Source: Nepenthes gracilis
Lineage: Eukaryota; Streptophyta; Magnoliopsida; Caryophyllales; Nepenthaceae
Length of the DNA: 64,000 nucleotides
Direction: 5' to 3'
Assembly (NCBI GenBank): GCA_033239525.1
Contig: BSYO01000022.1
Span: 11,294,923-11,358,922 of the forward strand
Position numbers and translations under genes: made by a program. Below, piece by piece: positions 1 to 10,760 of the stretch (positions within the stretch are counted from its first letter, which is position 1; every line of letters begins with the position of its first letter). Under the pieces are notes generated by a model. That model was given only the letters and a program-made list of their open reading frames with translations. It did no database searches and was not told the origin of the DNA.

Positions 1-178
1 GATATTAAATATATCCTAATGTCTTTTTACATATGTGATCATAATATATAATTTTATTAATTAAAGGCGTTATAACTAATCCCTAATTAATTAAATTATA
101 TTAATCATCAGATATTACACATATATATAATTATATTTTAAACATTATACAATAATAATATATATAACAATAAATATA

Positions 179-219
<41 letters not shown>

Positions 220-1093
220 GTACACGCATATATTGCATAAATAAATACATTGCTCTACGGGTGTAAATTTCACGTGAATCAGCGCAGTGGTATTGCTTCT
301 GCTGCCCATACAACAAGTCGAGAGATTGCTTCTTCCCGCCAGCATTGATTCTTCTGCTGCGCGAACGCTGAAACATCCAATTTTTCCATAGTGGGCCTAG
401 GAGCACACTGGGCTTGGGCAGGGGCCCAATTAACTGCGGGTTGAGAAACGGATCGTGAAAAACGGTCCAAGCACCCATACAAATTTTTTTTTTTTTCATT
501 AACACTTACTGAAGCATTGAAACGGCATCGTTTCAAGTCGTCTTCAACCTCTAGGGGTTTGCCCAGACCTATTTTACCCGATTTTTTGACCCAATAAAAA
601 CTCTATCATTTTTATACCAAAATTGAAATAAAAATTATGAAAATATTAGAAATTAAATTTTTAATGATTTTTTATTTTAGTTTTCATCAAATATTCATAA
701 AAATTCAAACTTTTGAAAAAATTCAAAAGTTCGGTACGTGGAAAAATTTAAAAATTTACCAAGAGTTTAACCTCTCTGATACTAAATGTTTAATAAAAAT
801 CGGTCTTCCACGTTTAAAATTATATCACATAAAAACCGAATGCGAAAATAAATATAATGATTAAACTAACATCCTACAATTGGAGTACTGCAATTACTTA
901 TACGATTAACTGTTGGTTTAATCTTCCAAACCTTTATACACCTCAATGATTGTGTATTAAATTTAGGGATCAAACCAAATATCACCCTAATTTATAAACA
1001 ATTTTTATCAAACTGTTTAGTAGGATGGTTATCATTTGAAGAATCTGGACAACGGTTATACACTGAAAACTGGACCAACTGTTGGTTCTAATC
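1..1093. other. AT-rich non-coding stretch
   Basis: I see no supported gene here. The stretch is AT-rich except for a more GC-balanced patch at about 270-560. That patch has short open frames on the minus strand but no domain I recognise; it could be a fragment of an untranslated or promoter region. An open frame at 637-864 (+) encodes a low-complexity F/I/K-rich peptide and looks like chance in AT-rich DNA. Confidence 0.5.
183..214. repeat. (TA)16 microsatellite
   Basis: An uninterrupted run of TA dinucleotides, read directly from the sequence. It makes a short open frame on the minus strand look like a membrane peptide, which is an artefact. Confidence 0.95.
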
Positions 1094-1109
1094 TTTTTTT
1101 TTTTTTTAA

Positions 1110-1763
1110 AGAGTAACCAACATGCCATTGGCTGGGTGTGGGCAGAGCGGTACTCGGATTATCTGGTTACAGTAGATTGAGTTGCTGATACTGGCTTCTG
1201 GTGAGTGCTACACTTTCATTATTCTCCACCTTCTCCTCTTTAGTTGGGTAAGCAACGGACTGGTTAGCATGAATGCTAGGGATTTTGGCTTTACCATGGA
1301 GCTTGTATCCAGGAGGGCAGCTATGAAGCCTGTAGCATCTCTCAGCTGTATGTCCACATCTGGGTGGTTCCACATTTCCAATCTTGAAGCAGTTTTCAAT
1401 CATGTGGCCCTGTATCTTGCAATGTGTGCAGAAGGGCTTTTCCTTTCTGTGACCAGCTGCATAAGGGGGTTGAGAGCTTAATTTGAATGAAGTGAGATTC
1501 CTTTTGGTTGTCATAGCCATAGTTTCTGCATTAGGAGGATTTGTAATCTTTTTGATGCTGTTTCTCTGGTTGTTGAATTACAGAGAACACCTTGTTTATA
1601 GGTGGCAGGGGCTCAATCACCATTATTTGATCTCTTGTGTTGTCAAAAGTTCCATTTAATCCCATCAGGAATTAAATTACTCAGTCCCGTTGGTATCTCT
1701 CACTGAATATTCTCAGTTGTCCACAACTGAACTATGGAGTGGGATCATAAACTAAGTTCATCC
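1110..1763 (-). pseudogene. Copia-C gag, C-terminal half (decayed)
   Basis: Minus-strand remains of a Ty1/copia gag polyprotein. Reading down from 1,763, the pieces are DELSL, then FLMGLN followed by a segment resembling the copia gag pattern 'FDNTRDQI...EPLPPINKVFS', then the open frame 1,520-1,167 with a CCHC zinc knuckle (CTHCKIQGHMIENC) and the copia-typical CYRLH..PPGYK block. Several frameshifts and stops break it between 1,520 and 1,763. Its N-terminal half lies about 11.3 kb away at 13,082-13,550 on the same strand: the host gag was split by later insertions starting exactly at 1,764. The gag side ends at a T14 run on the plus strand (1,094-1,107), beyond which similarity stops. Gag packages element RNA into cytoplasmic particles; this copy is not functional. 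Confidence 0.8.
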
Positions 1764-2298
1764 TGCTGGGGTTTGGAGGGATAATGCCGGTCGGATAAAT
1801 CCGAATGGACAGAATGGTGCAGCGGAAAACCCGAACCCTCCTGTCGGTCGGCCGGCCACCAATTTAGTAAGGTACAAGGAACAAAAAATTGCACAACGTT
1901 TTTAATGTGGAAACCCTTTACAAACCGAAGAGAAAAACTATGTAACAAATATCGAACAAACTTTCACTATGTAAAATTGGTTACAAGAACTCCCGAAATA
2001 GAGTATCCGCTACACTCGAGACAGAATAAGAAAAATAACTCCAAAACAAGAAAACTCTCATTTGCTTTTATTTCTCTGTTTTTCTTCTTTCCATCCTCTC
2101 ACTAGTTGTGCATTCTATTCTCTTTAATTTTACAAGTGTAGCGGCAAGCAATGAATGCCAAGAGCTCCGTTCTACTCTCCGTTGCACTGCTGCTATCCTG
2201 CCATTCTCTCACTTGTGTGACTGTCACATTACAGCATTCCGAATTTGATAACTTGTCGGTTTGTTGAGTCACCCATAAGGGAGTGACCAAACCGAATA
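1764..2298 (-). mobile_element. Copia-A family LTR (3' LTR, minus strand)
   Basis: Begins TGCTGGGG on the plus strand and aligns along its length with the LTR at 12,153-13,081. Shared blocks are the start, 'ccaccaatttagta', 'acaacgttttt', 'caaaccgaag', 'aagaactccc', 'ctctttaattttaca', 'ccaagagctc' and the end '-gagtcac...agtgaccaaa-'. It lacks about 390 bp present in the other copy. On the minus strand it is preceded at 2,299-2,310 by a purine-rich tract (GTAAGGGAAAGTTTA), the likely PPT, so it is the 3' LTR of a minus-strand element. It interrupts the Copia-C gag at 1,763. Confidence 0.75.
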
Positions 2299-2757
2299 AA
2301 CTTTCCCTTACGACCTTATAGGGGGAACCTTCGCCTTTTTCAAATGACCTAGCTCATCTCACTCTAACAAATTTTGCAACTTTTCCTCGAGTGGGATCCC
2401 TATGGAGAAATCTCTCCTTTCTCAAACCAATAGGAATGATATTTTTTTCTACCCCACTAAACCTGGAGTAGTCCCACTCTCCTTCAACTCCTTCTCCACG
2501 GTTGTATCATTCTCTCTTACACTCCATCTTGGCAACATTCTCCTGCCACCTTGATCAATGCCCCCGTTGATCACCTTGATATTTTCCTTGACAATCCAAG
2601 CCTTTATCAGGTATCGACCCGATCTCCTACTTTTTCTTAAAATAATTAAGGCGTCTTTGGTAAGTTTTTACTGGCCGTCACCAAATGCCGTCATGAAACC
2701 TTCTTCATTAAGCTTCTCGGTTAAAATCACATTCAACCTTAATTTTGGGGTTGTCAA
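2299..2757 (-). pseudogene. Copia-A protease/pre-integrase remnant plus charged tail
   Basis: Minus-strand translation from 2,757 downward gives PKLRLNVI, then KLTKDALI and IVKENIKVINGG. This matches, segment for segment, the plus-strand copy at 3,390-3,580 (PNLRLNVIS, KLTKCTLI, IVKDNVKVINGG). After this point, where autonomous copia elements continue into the LWH..L.H pre-integrase motif and then integrase, both copies instead pass into a charged tail (ENDTTVEKELKES here, ENDSTIKEKPKES in the other). The tail is followed within about 180 bp by the PPT and LTR. One in-frame stop is visible (after GDGQ). The fragment stops abruptly at about 2,757, where the opposite-strand copy begins. Confidence 0.75.
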
Positions 2758-3700
2758 CTTCTTTGCCAGACTTATACGATCATATTGTTGTGATACTATT
2801 GTTTGGTAAAGGCATGCTCAACCTCAATGAGGTCATTACTTTCTTATTTATGAATGAGTCAAGGTAAAAAGAAAGCATTAAAGTTTCAGGAAAGTTGAGA
2901 CTCTTGATATCTACTAGTGGTCAAAGACATGAGAGATTGAGAGACTAAGGAGGCAAGTTAAAGAGGAGCAATGGTCGGTCCAAATTTAAAGATATAGAGT
3001 GCTTCCATTGTAATAAAAATGGCCACATAAAGCGGGATTATTTCAAAATGAAGTAGGAAAAGGAGGGCGGAGGTGAACGTTAAGAGATAAGAGATCATGA
3101 CGAAAACGATCGAGCCTCTTTCACTTCCTACAGTGACCTTTTAGTTGTCCACGCAGGAAAAACACGGAGCTTTCCGAGCTAGGAGACGAGCTTGGTGATG
3201 ATAGCAATTCCTCACACCATACAACACTAAGGAAGTCCGTCTTCACCACCTAAACGCCAGGAGACTACAGGGTATTAAAAATGGGTAACGATAATTCATT
3301 GATGGTTGTTGGTATCGGGGATATTAGCTTGTGGACAAGTAACAGGATCAAACTTGTGTTAAAGGGCATGCGACGTGCCCCAAACTTACGGTTGAATGTG
3401 ATTTCAATTGGGAAGCTTTATGAGGAAAACATTTATATGGCATTCTAAAAAGGCCAATGAAAACTCACCAAATGTACCTTGATTGTAACAAATGGAAGCA
3501 AACAATTAAGCCGGTACTTGAAAAAGGTTTCGATTGTCAAAGATAACGTTAAGGTGATCAACGGAGGCATTGGTCAATATAGCAAAAAGAGAAAGCTGAG
3601 GAGGAGTGCAAAAGAAAATGACTCTACCATAAAGGAAAAACCGAAGGAGAGTGAAAATACTTCAAGTTCAATGAAATGAAAGAGAGGATCATTCAAGCTT
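2758..3700 (+). pseudogene. Copia-A gag-protease remnant (plus-strand copy)
   Basis: Plus-strand copia gag and protease region, broken by stops. In order: SLPDLYDHIVV (about 2,760), LNEVITFLFMNESR (about 2,820), a zinc knuckle CFHCNKNGHIKRDY whose last Cys is Tyr (about 3,000-3,045), a gag/protease junction DHDEND..SDLLVVHAGKT (about 3,095-3,170), then the protease flank with MVVGIGDISLWTSN (about 3,300) and RRAPNLRLNVIS (about 3,370). The last open part, 3,479-3,679, carries KLTKCTL..IVKDNVKVINGG and the charged tail. There is no integrase, RT or RNase H before the 3' LTR at 3,808. It pairs with the gag at 11,240-12,140 (minus), which has LLFGKDILSLDDVITFLLMN at the equivalent place. Confidence 0.8.
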
Positions 3701-3807
3701 ATGAAGGTTAATACCGATATTCTATTGAAGTAGAAGTTTCCAAATGGCAAATAATGACGGTCGCTGGTAAAGGTGAAGGATTCCCCATAAAATCGTCAAG
3801 GAAAGTT

Positions 3808-4687
3808 TGTTGGATTTTTTGTCATTCCCTTGTGAGTATCACAACAAATAGATAGTAATCATGAGGGTGCATGATATTTGTGTAAGATTGACCGAAAATC
3901 GGTTGAACGTAATCTAAGTGACAAAGGATAATGAAGGGTCGTACGATATTCATATAATGATCGGTTAAATGTTAGCAGAGTAGCGCATGACAGGCGCCTG
4001 ATTCACACATATACATCGATTCTAAATTAAAGGGCACTCGAGGGGCCCTTGAAAGGCACACATGCCCACACCGGTAGAATGGGGTCATCTGATACGCGTC
4101 CAAGAGGGTGCTCGTGAGCCGATTATGGCGGACTCGAGAGCGATGCACGCCTAACGGGCGCTCAAGCACCGTTTTTTATATAAAATCGCGCTTGACGCAA
4201 TTTCAGAGTATCGAAAATTATTTCTCATACAAAGAGTGCCGTACAGAGGGAAAAAAATATATATATAATAGGAAGAGATTCAACATCTAGTTGAGGTTTA
4301 ATTTGATTTCTGTTATTCGCCAAAGTCGGGTATGTTATTTTAACATGGATTTCTAAGATGTATTTTATTTGGTTGTTCTTATTTTTCATTGTGCTATCTT
4401 TGTGAGCCGTTAGATATGTTGAGGGATTTGTAATCAATTATTTTTTTACTCGAGATTATAGTGAAAGGGTTTCGAAGAGGGTTATTTGTAATTGACACTT
4501 TTATTATAGTGGATTTGTTTATAATTTAACCCGTGATTTTTTTCTTAGTTAAAAAGAATTTTTCACGTTAAAAACGTTATACATTATTATATTATTTATG
4601 CTCACGAGTTTTGTAGCTAATGTTTGATAGGATTTTTGAATTTGTTTTGTTATGTTGAGTTATGTGTATCCAAATTGAATCCCAACA
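3808..4687 (+). mobile_element. Copia-A family LTR (3' LTR, plus strand)
   Basis: 880 bp from TGTTGGA to CCCAACA, preceded by a purine-rich stretch (AAGGAAAG). The end region ('ttcacgttaaaaacgtt', 'tagctaatg', 'gtatccaaatt', 'cccaaca') aligns with the LTR ending at 56,666. A TATA box (TATATAAAA) lies at 4,178-4,186, just after a GC-rich motif GCGCTCAAGCACCG that recurs near another TATA box at 62,393-62,422 (minus). The open frame at 4,108-4,290 lies inside the LTR and I do not regard it as a gene. Confidence 0.8.
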
Positions 4688-6780
4688 TATTTGAATTTCC
4701 ATGGTTTTTAGCTTTGATGTCATACATTTCATCAAGCCACTGCTCCCCAAATTTGAAGCTCTAAGGTCCAAAGAAAATGGTAAATTTGTAGCCCAAGTTT
4801 GTAATGTGAAGCAAATATGGATTTAATTTTTAAAGGTGCGTGGAATTGATAGCCGTTATGGTCCACCCAACAGAATGTTTGTATACTTATTCGGTATTTG
4901 AAATTAAAAGTTAAATAAATAGTAAAGATTAAATAACTATTTAAATTAATTATTTTATTATTTATCGTTTATTAACTTAACTTTTAATCCTAGTAGTTGA
5001 ATAAACATGAAAATCTCTCCTACAAAAAGACCATAACATCGCTCATGTGGAATCATGGAAGGGTTATGTCCAAATTTGGGTTATTCTAGACGTGGAATCT
5101 AGGGTCCTGGGATTGAGCTTAAAGCAGAGAAATGACTCCTATATGAGAGCGATATAGAAACTTCTAAATTAGATGTTTAATGAATGACAAAGATTTAACC
5201 ATCATTTAAATTACTTAGTTTAATCTCTATTATCAATTCAGCTTGCTTCTAATCCGAATTATTTGTTGTATATGATAGTCTTCCTACTAGGAAGAGCATA
5301 ACATCACTCGTGGAGTCATGGAGGACGACAAAGATAGAGTTATGTTCAAATTAGGGTTATTTGAGTTTGCGGAATCTAGGGTTCTGGGATTGAACTGAGA
5401 ACAATGTAATGGCAAGAACTAGGAAAATTGCTAGAAATTGATATATTGAAGGAAGAATTAAACTCGTCTGTTCTTTGCAAGGCATCGTCCCTGCCTGTTC
5501 AAACTCGCCATCATTTTTCTGTCTGATTTCAGAAACTAACCTCAAAGAGTAAAGCCGAGAGAGTGTTCAGATGATCGACGCCCCGACTGAAAATGTTGAT
5601 TACCGGCGGTTTGAGCATTTCTAGTAACAGATTGTAAATCGTCCCTCACTGTTTATGATTCTTCCAGTACGGTATCATTGTAACCCAATCATCCCAAGTT
5701 ATTGGTTGCATAAATCACACTGCCTCATTTGTTACTCTTCGTCCTCCCAAACTCGTCACTCACTGTTCCTGCATTCCAAGGACTGGTCTATTAACCGTTC
5801 TTCCTGTAAAACAATCGTCGATATCAATCCCCATGCTTCCCGGAACCATCTTCGTCGCTGATTTCACATTAGTTCACCAACGGTAGCACCATCTACTTCC
5901 AACGCTGGTAGCATCTGATTATTCCATTTTGGAATTGGTACTCCATCGGCACCGGATCTGAAATTGTTATTGTATATGCTCCTCCACCGGCATCAACTTC
6001 TGATTTTGGGGAAGAAGACAATGCTATGGCGTTCACACGATGCCAGTGCCGAAACAAAGAATTGTTTGGGGAAGAAGGCGAATCAAACTCGTCGTATAAC
6101 TCATTTGGCTGTTAAAACGCACCGTCAACTGCTTACAGTAAGTGAAACACAGTGCTTCATCGAATCATTAAATGAGCGCAACATTCTCAGTTTTTAATTG
6201 ACCATGGCCTAACTCGTAAAACGTGGCCCGAGCACAAGCAACCCAATCATCCGGCCCACATCAACTTTAAGAAGGAACCCACAACAGTGAACTGCCGCTG
6301 CCGCCTGCCACCACCACCATCGGCCATCTCCAACGTTTACCGGTGTCGACAGCTGAAATCCTTCCAATGACTTTTTCCAGCAATTTCCCGGCAATCTTCC
6401 GACAATGTTCTAGTGACTTTTCGGTGTCAATTTTGCAGTTTTTCTAGTAATTTTTCGGTATTTTTTCTACCACTTTTCAGTGACCTTTTGATAAATTTAT
6501 CAGTGTATTCTAATAACATTCCGGTAACTTTATTGGCAACTTCTCTGGCAATATTTCTACTACCTTTAAGGACAAATCAACCTCTTTCCATGATTACTGT
6601 GTCTACATATTTGGCTATTTTTGCCTCATTCTCTATAATATTGTCTCTTACTACAGGTAATTTTAAGGTAACTATAAAACAAATTCTATCTCGTACTTAT
6701 ATTACCCCAACCATCTTTTTTAAGTACATTTTCATCCTAATTTCTTGGCTTTATTTATTATGATCATATGATATTTAATA
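4688..6780. other. No confident gene; contains a degenerate tandem duplication
   Basis: 4,890-5,125 and about 5,150-5,400 are diverged direct copies, sharing 'cataacatc', 'gtcatgga', 'gaatctaggg' and 'ctgggattga' in the same order. 5,560-6,400 is less AT-rich and has open frames on the plus strand. It may be the degraded gag of the plus-strand copia that follows, but I could not match a gag motif with confidence. Confidence 0.4.
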
Positions 6781-9735
6781 CATCTTCAATGTCACAAAAG
6801 ACTTTAATGACCTATTATATATAATGTTGATGGTTCTCATATACTCATCAATTATGTTAGCCATATATTCACCCCCGATTTTTATATTTTGGAGGTTCAT
6901 CATGTTTCAAACTTATCAATAAATCTCGTATCCATTGACCAGCTTGTTAAATATGGCTTTAACTTAACATTTTTACACAAGGGTTGTGATGTTCAGGATA
7001 AAAAAAAAAAAATGAGTGAACTAGTTGGGATTAGGCATAAAATTAGTTGGTTTTTTTTTTTAACTCACATCCATATATTTTTCATGTTTATTTGTTGCTG
7101 TTGTTTATTCTATTCTTTGCTACAATCGACTTGGTCATCCCTCATTACTTCTTATTCAATTTTTGGCTTCTAACAGTTACTTGGACAATGTAACTTTTAA
7201 CTTTTTTTATTGTATATCTTGTCATTTAAGCAAATGACTAACCTTATCTTTTAATAAAAAACAGTCTTGAACTTCTACACCCTTTGATTTTTTTCATTTT
7301 GATATTAGAGGTCATAACTCTGCTTTCCTTATAATTGAGTTTCACTACTTTATTATCTTAGATGTTGATTATTCTCATTATATATAGATTTGTTTTCTAC
7401 ATAATCGATCTAAGCTATTCGATGCACTTTCTAACTTTCGTCGGATAATAAAAACTCAATTTGATTGCATAAGTAAAGTCTTCCATTTTGATAATACTCG
7501 ATAATATACATCTACCTCTTTGTTGGATGAACTTCAATAGACATTACGTCTCATCACTTATATTCTTATATTTTTCAAACATCTATTGTGCTGAATATAA
7601 ATATTGTCATATTTTGATACTATCTGTACTCTTCTTGATTTATTTCTATTCCTGAGTTTCTTTTGCGGAAAGGTTGCATTTATAATCGTCTACACTATTA
7701 ATCAAATTTTCTTCCATATTATTTCAAACCAAATTTCATATGAGCATTTTTATAAAAAGGTATTTGATTATTATCTTCTCAAAAATTTTTATTGTGCTCA
7801 CTTTGTTTTACTCCTTCCTCATAATTGTACCAAACTTGAACCCCACTCTCGATTTTGCTACTTTCTTAGTTATAACATTGAATATAAAAACTATCAATGT
7901 TATGATTTGATAACTCAGCTCCTTTATATTTTTAAAAATATTCAATTTTGGAAACATAAAAACTTCACTCTTCTTTCCTTTCAGACACTTCATTTTCTAT
8001 GGTATTTTTATTGATCTAACTATCGATCATTTTCTAAAATTTCTACATAATGTAGATCATGTAAGCTCAACTGCTCCAAATGAGTTTGGATCATCCAATA
8101 CCCCCGACATCACAGCCATGCCCTTAGAATCCTTCTCCATTATGAATATTCATTACTGCTATCAAGTATGTATTCCTCCCCATCTTTGTGACCCTTATTA
8201 TTTTTTTAATATTACTATTGTCAGTCTTGATAAGCCACACAATTATTGTGAAACATGTTCTGATCCTCTTTACTATCAGGCCATAACCAAAGAGTTTAAT
8301 ACTCTTCACAAGACTCACTTGGGATTTATTAATCTTCCTCTTAGAAAGACTGCAATACAAAGCAAATGAGTTTATAAACGAAAAATAAATTTTGATAGTT
8401 TGAAAGGGTGATATAAAACTCATCTTATGACCAAAGGTTTTACCAAGAAGTATGATATTGATTATGAAAAAATTTTCACTCATATTACCTGCATCACTTT
8501 TATTCAATCTCTCATGAATGTAGTTATTACATACAAATGGCTTTTATTTTAAATAGATGTTAAGAATATATTTTTCTGCATAAACTTGATTGAGAAAGTC
8601 TACATAAAAATTCCTTCTACTCATTCTTTTTTTTTGGGACAAGTATGCCATATTCGATGAGTATTATACGGTTTTGAGCAGACTCTTCATACTTTATTTG
8701 CCAAATTCAACTATACTATTTTACAATTTGAATTTGTCTCTAATTCTTATAACTCTGCCATTTTTTCCTTGTCATACTTCTTTCAGTATAACATTTTCAT
8801 ACTTTATGTTGATGATATGATTAACATTTTTAAACTCAATTACTTTTTGGGTTAGCATTTTAAAATAAAGGACCTCAATTTCTTTCACTGCTTTCTTAGA
8901 CTTGAAGTAACCTCCATCTCTAATGGCGACCATTTGACACGGGTTAAACAAACTTTCAATCTTTTTTCTCATATAAGGCTTACTAACTGTAAGACGGCTA
9001 CTAATTTTCTTAAACATAACTATAAATTTTGTGTTACTAATAATGAGTCTCCCTCTAATATCACCCTTTATTGCCAATTAGTTGAAAGTATTATATATCT
9101 TACTATTATTAGGCTTGATATCGCTTATATAGCACATCTTAACAGTTAATTTATGTCAACTCCTGATTTTATTTATTATATAATTATTTTTCGTATTCTC
9201 TATTATGTAAAAGGTACTATATTTTATCGGCTACATTTTTTCTCTTACTACTCATTAAAGCTTTGAATATATTCGTATAATGATTGGGCAAGTGGTTCTA
9301 TTAACTGATGGTCCACTATTTATTTTATCTATCTATTTGGGAATTCTCTCATTTGTTAGAGTAGAAAAAGCAAACCATTATTACATGTTCTAGTACCAAT
9401 GATAAATATTACATTCTTATTGATGTGACATTTGAATTTCTTTGACTTTATTGACTATTACAAGATATAGATATTCTTCAATCTAGCAGCACTCTCCTCT
9501 ATTGTAATAATTATAAAGTTATCCAGATTATTCACAATAATATATTTCATGAACATACATTATAGATCAAAATTGATTATCATTTTATGCGTTATCACCT
9601 CAAAGTTGGCACCCTTTGCCTCCTTCAATTTTTTTAATTGATCAGTTGACTGTTATTTTCATAAAAACTCATTCACTTGGTCACCACGTCAATCTTATTT
9701 CCAAACTCAAGTTTTTCTTTTCCAAACCATATTGA
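6780..9735 (+). pseudogene. Copia-B polyprotein, heavily decayed
   Basis: Plus-strand Ty1/copia pol. In order I recognise: a pre-integrase start (HHVSNLSINLVSIDQLVKYGF, about 6,892-6,957), an RLGHPS motif (about 7,127), integrase core pieces (TQFDCISKVFHFDN, about 7,455), integrase C-terminal part (VYTINQIF..HIISNQISYEHFY, 7,690-7,755), reverse transcriptase (MTKGFTKKYDIDYEKIF, about 8,430; DVKNIFF, about 8,555; catalytic LYVDDM, about 8,803; LRLEV, about 8,900; LVESIIYLT..RLDIAY, about 9,080-9,130), and RNase H / C-terminus (YYVKGT, about 9,205; GTLCLL and KTHSLG, about 9,609-9,680). It contains very many stops and frameshifts and has become AT-rich, consistent with an old insertion. Open frames at 6,889, 7,604, 8,118 and 8,934 are pieces of this one gene. 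Confidence 0.8.
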
Positions 9736-9751
9736 GTTTGAATGAGATATT

Positions 9752-9790
9752 AGAATATAATATCTTTTCTTATTAAAGATATTATATTCT
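9752..9790. repeat. Perfect 16-bp inverted repeat (hairpin) at the presumed Copia-B 3' LTR start
   Basis: AGAATATAATATCTTT at 9,752-9,767 is exactly reverse-complementary to 9,775-9,790, with a 7-nt loop. It lies just after the last recognisable Copia-B coding sequence, where the 3' LTR should begin, but I could not find a matching 5' LTR copy. Confidence 0.7.
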
Positions 9791-10105
9791 CGTTAAATTA
9801 GAATACCACTATCTTCTAATTTAGCCTCCTCTTGTTTCTTTTCCTCTTCTCAATTTCTTCTCCTTCCATTCCCTTACTTTTTTTCTTCCCTACATTAAAT
9901 TTGGTATTATAGCCCTACCATGTAGTTAGTTAATAGCCTAATTGTGTTGAAGAAATCCTCTCTTCCGGTCTTGTCACCCCATTCTCTCTCCATCTCTTTC
10001 TCGATTGCATCTTAGAAACCGCCTTCTTCTTCTTTTTCTCATTTAAACACTCACTGCAATTATCATATTGTCTCTCCTCGATCTTCTTCTTTTATATTAG
10101 ATTCT
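9791..10105 (+). other. Pyrimidine-rich stretch, LTR or leader-like
   Basis: CT-rich sequence (many ctcctt/ttctc runs) lying between the Copia-B end and the RRM fragment. It could be the rest of the Copia-B 3' LTR, or a 5' untranslated region belonging to the source gene of the RRM fragment. No gene seen. Confidence 0.35.
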
Positions 10106-10370
10106 ATGTCGATAAGAAATGTAAAAGTTTACAATTTGTCCTCCGTGCATCACACTGAAATATCAAGAAATGTTTCTCCTTTTCTAGGGATATAGAATAT
10201 GCTGAATTACATGGTGAGAGTGAGCGCTCCAAGATTGCACACGTCACCTTCAAGGATGCCTAAGGAGCAGAAATGGCAGTTCTTTTGTGTCCAACAATAG
10301 TTATTCCAATTGTTACAATTGCTCTTACTCAAAATTACAAGCCACTCAGCTTGTGGTTGGCGAACTGCTA
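10106..10370 (+). pseudogene. RRM-domain fragment resembling BPA1-like (binding partner of ACD11) proteins
   Basis: From ATG 10,106 the translation reads MSIRNVKVYNLSSV, resembling the first beta-strand of the RRM at the start of plant BPA1-like proteins. After a frameshift near 10,185 it continues DIEYAELHGESERSKIAHVTFKD (given in parts: DIEYAELHGE / SERSKIAHVTFKDA). Then comes an in-frame stop (TAA) at 10,260 and GAEMAVLL..TIVIP. The order beta1, 'GDIEYAE', 'AHVTFKD..GAE.AVLL' is characteristic of that family, whose members bind the lipid-transfer protein ACD11 in Arabidopsis. Only the RRM part is present and no intron is seen within it. It is disrupted and very unlikely to make protein. 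It may be a captured or retro-copied gene piece; it sits among copia fragments. Confidence 0.6.
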
Positions 10371-10469
10371 ATAGAACCTTTTACTCAACAGAATCGAGTT
10401 CTAATCACCCAGGAAGAAGTAATACGGATATTATGGACATTTCAAATTAAAAAAGATTTAATTTTCTTT

Positions 10470-10760
10470 GATTAGAAAAGATTTTATTTTATTTGATTTT
10501 ATTTGAGATATTTTTTGAGAGATTTTATTTGATAATATTTTATTTTATTTTATTTTAAAAAAGTATGTCTTATTATTTTCTAATATTTGGTAAGGTTTTA
10601 TTTTATTTTATTTTAAAAAAGTATGCCTTATTATTTAATAATTTTGAGATATCGTTAATTAAAAAATTATATTTATTTTTTAATTAATCTAAAATGGATA
10701 TTCACTATATAATGATCATAACTCTAATATTAAATGTATAATTGATGAATTAAATAAAAT
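10470..10760. repeat. AT-rich simple and short tandem repeats
   Basis: Runs of TTTTA/TTTGA and a block of about 40 bp (TTTTATTTTA...AAAAAAGTATG..TTATTATTT) occurring twice, at about 10,537-10,577 and 10,598-10,638. No gene. Confidence 0.7.

Noticed and set aside
131..536. Overlapping minus-strand open frames (124 and 85 aa)
   Set aside because: Depend on a TA microsatellite and poly-T run; no domain, no homologous motif recognised.
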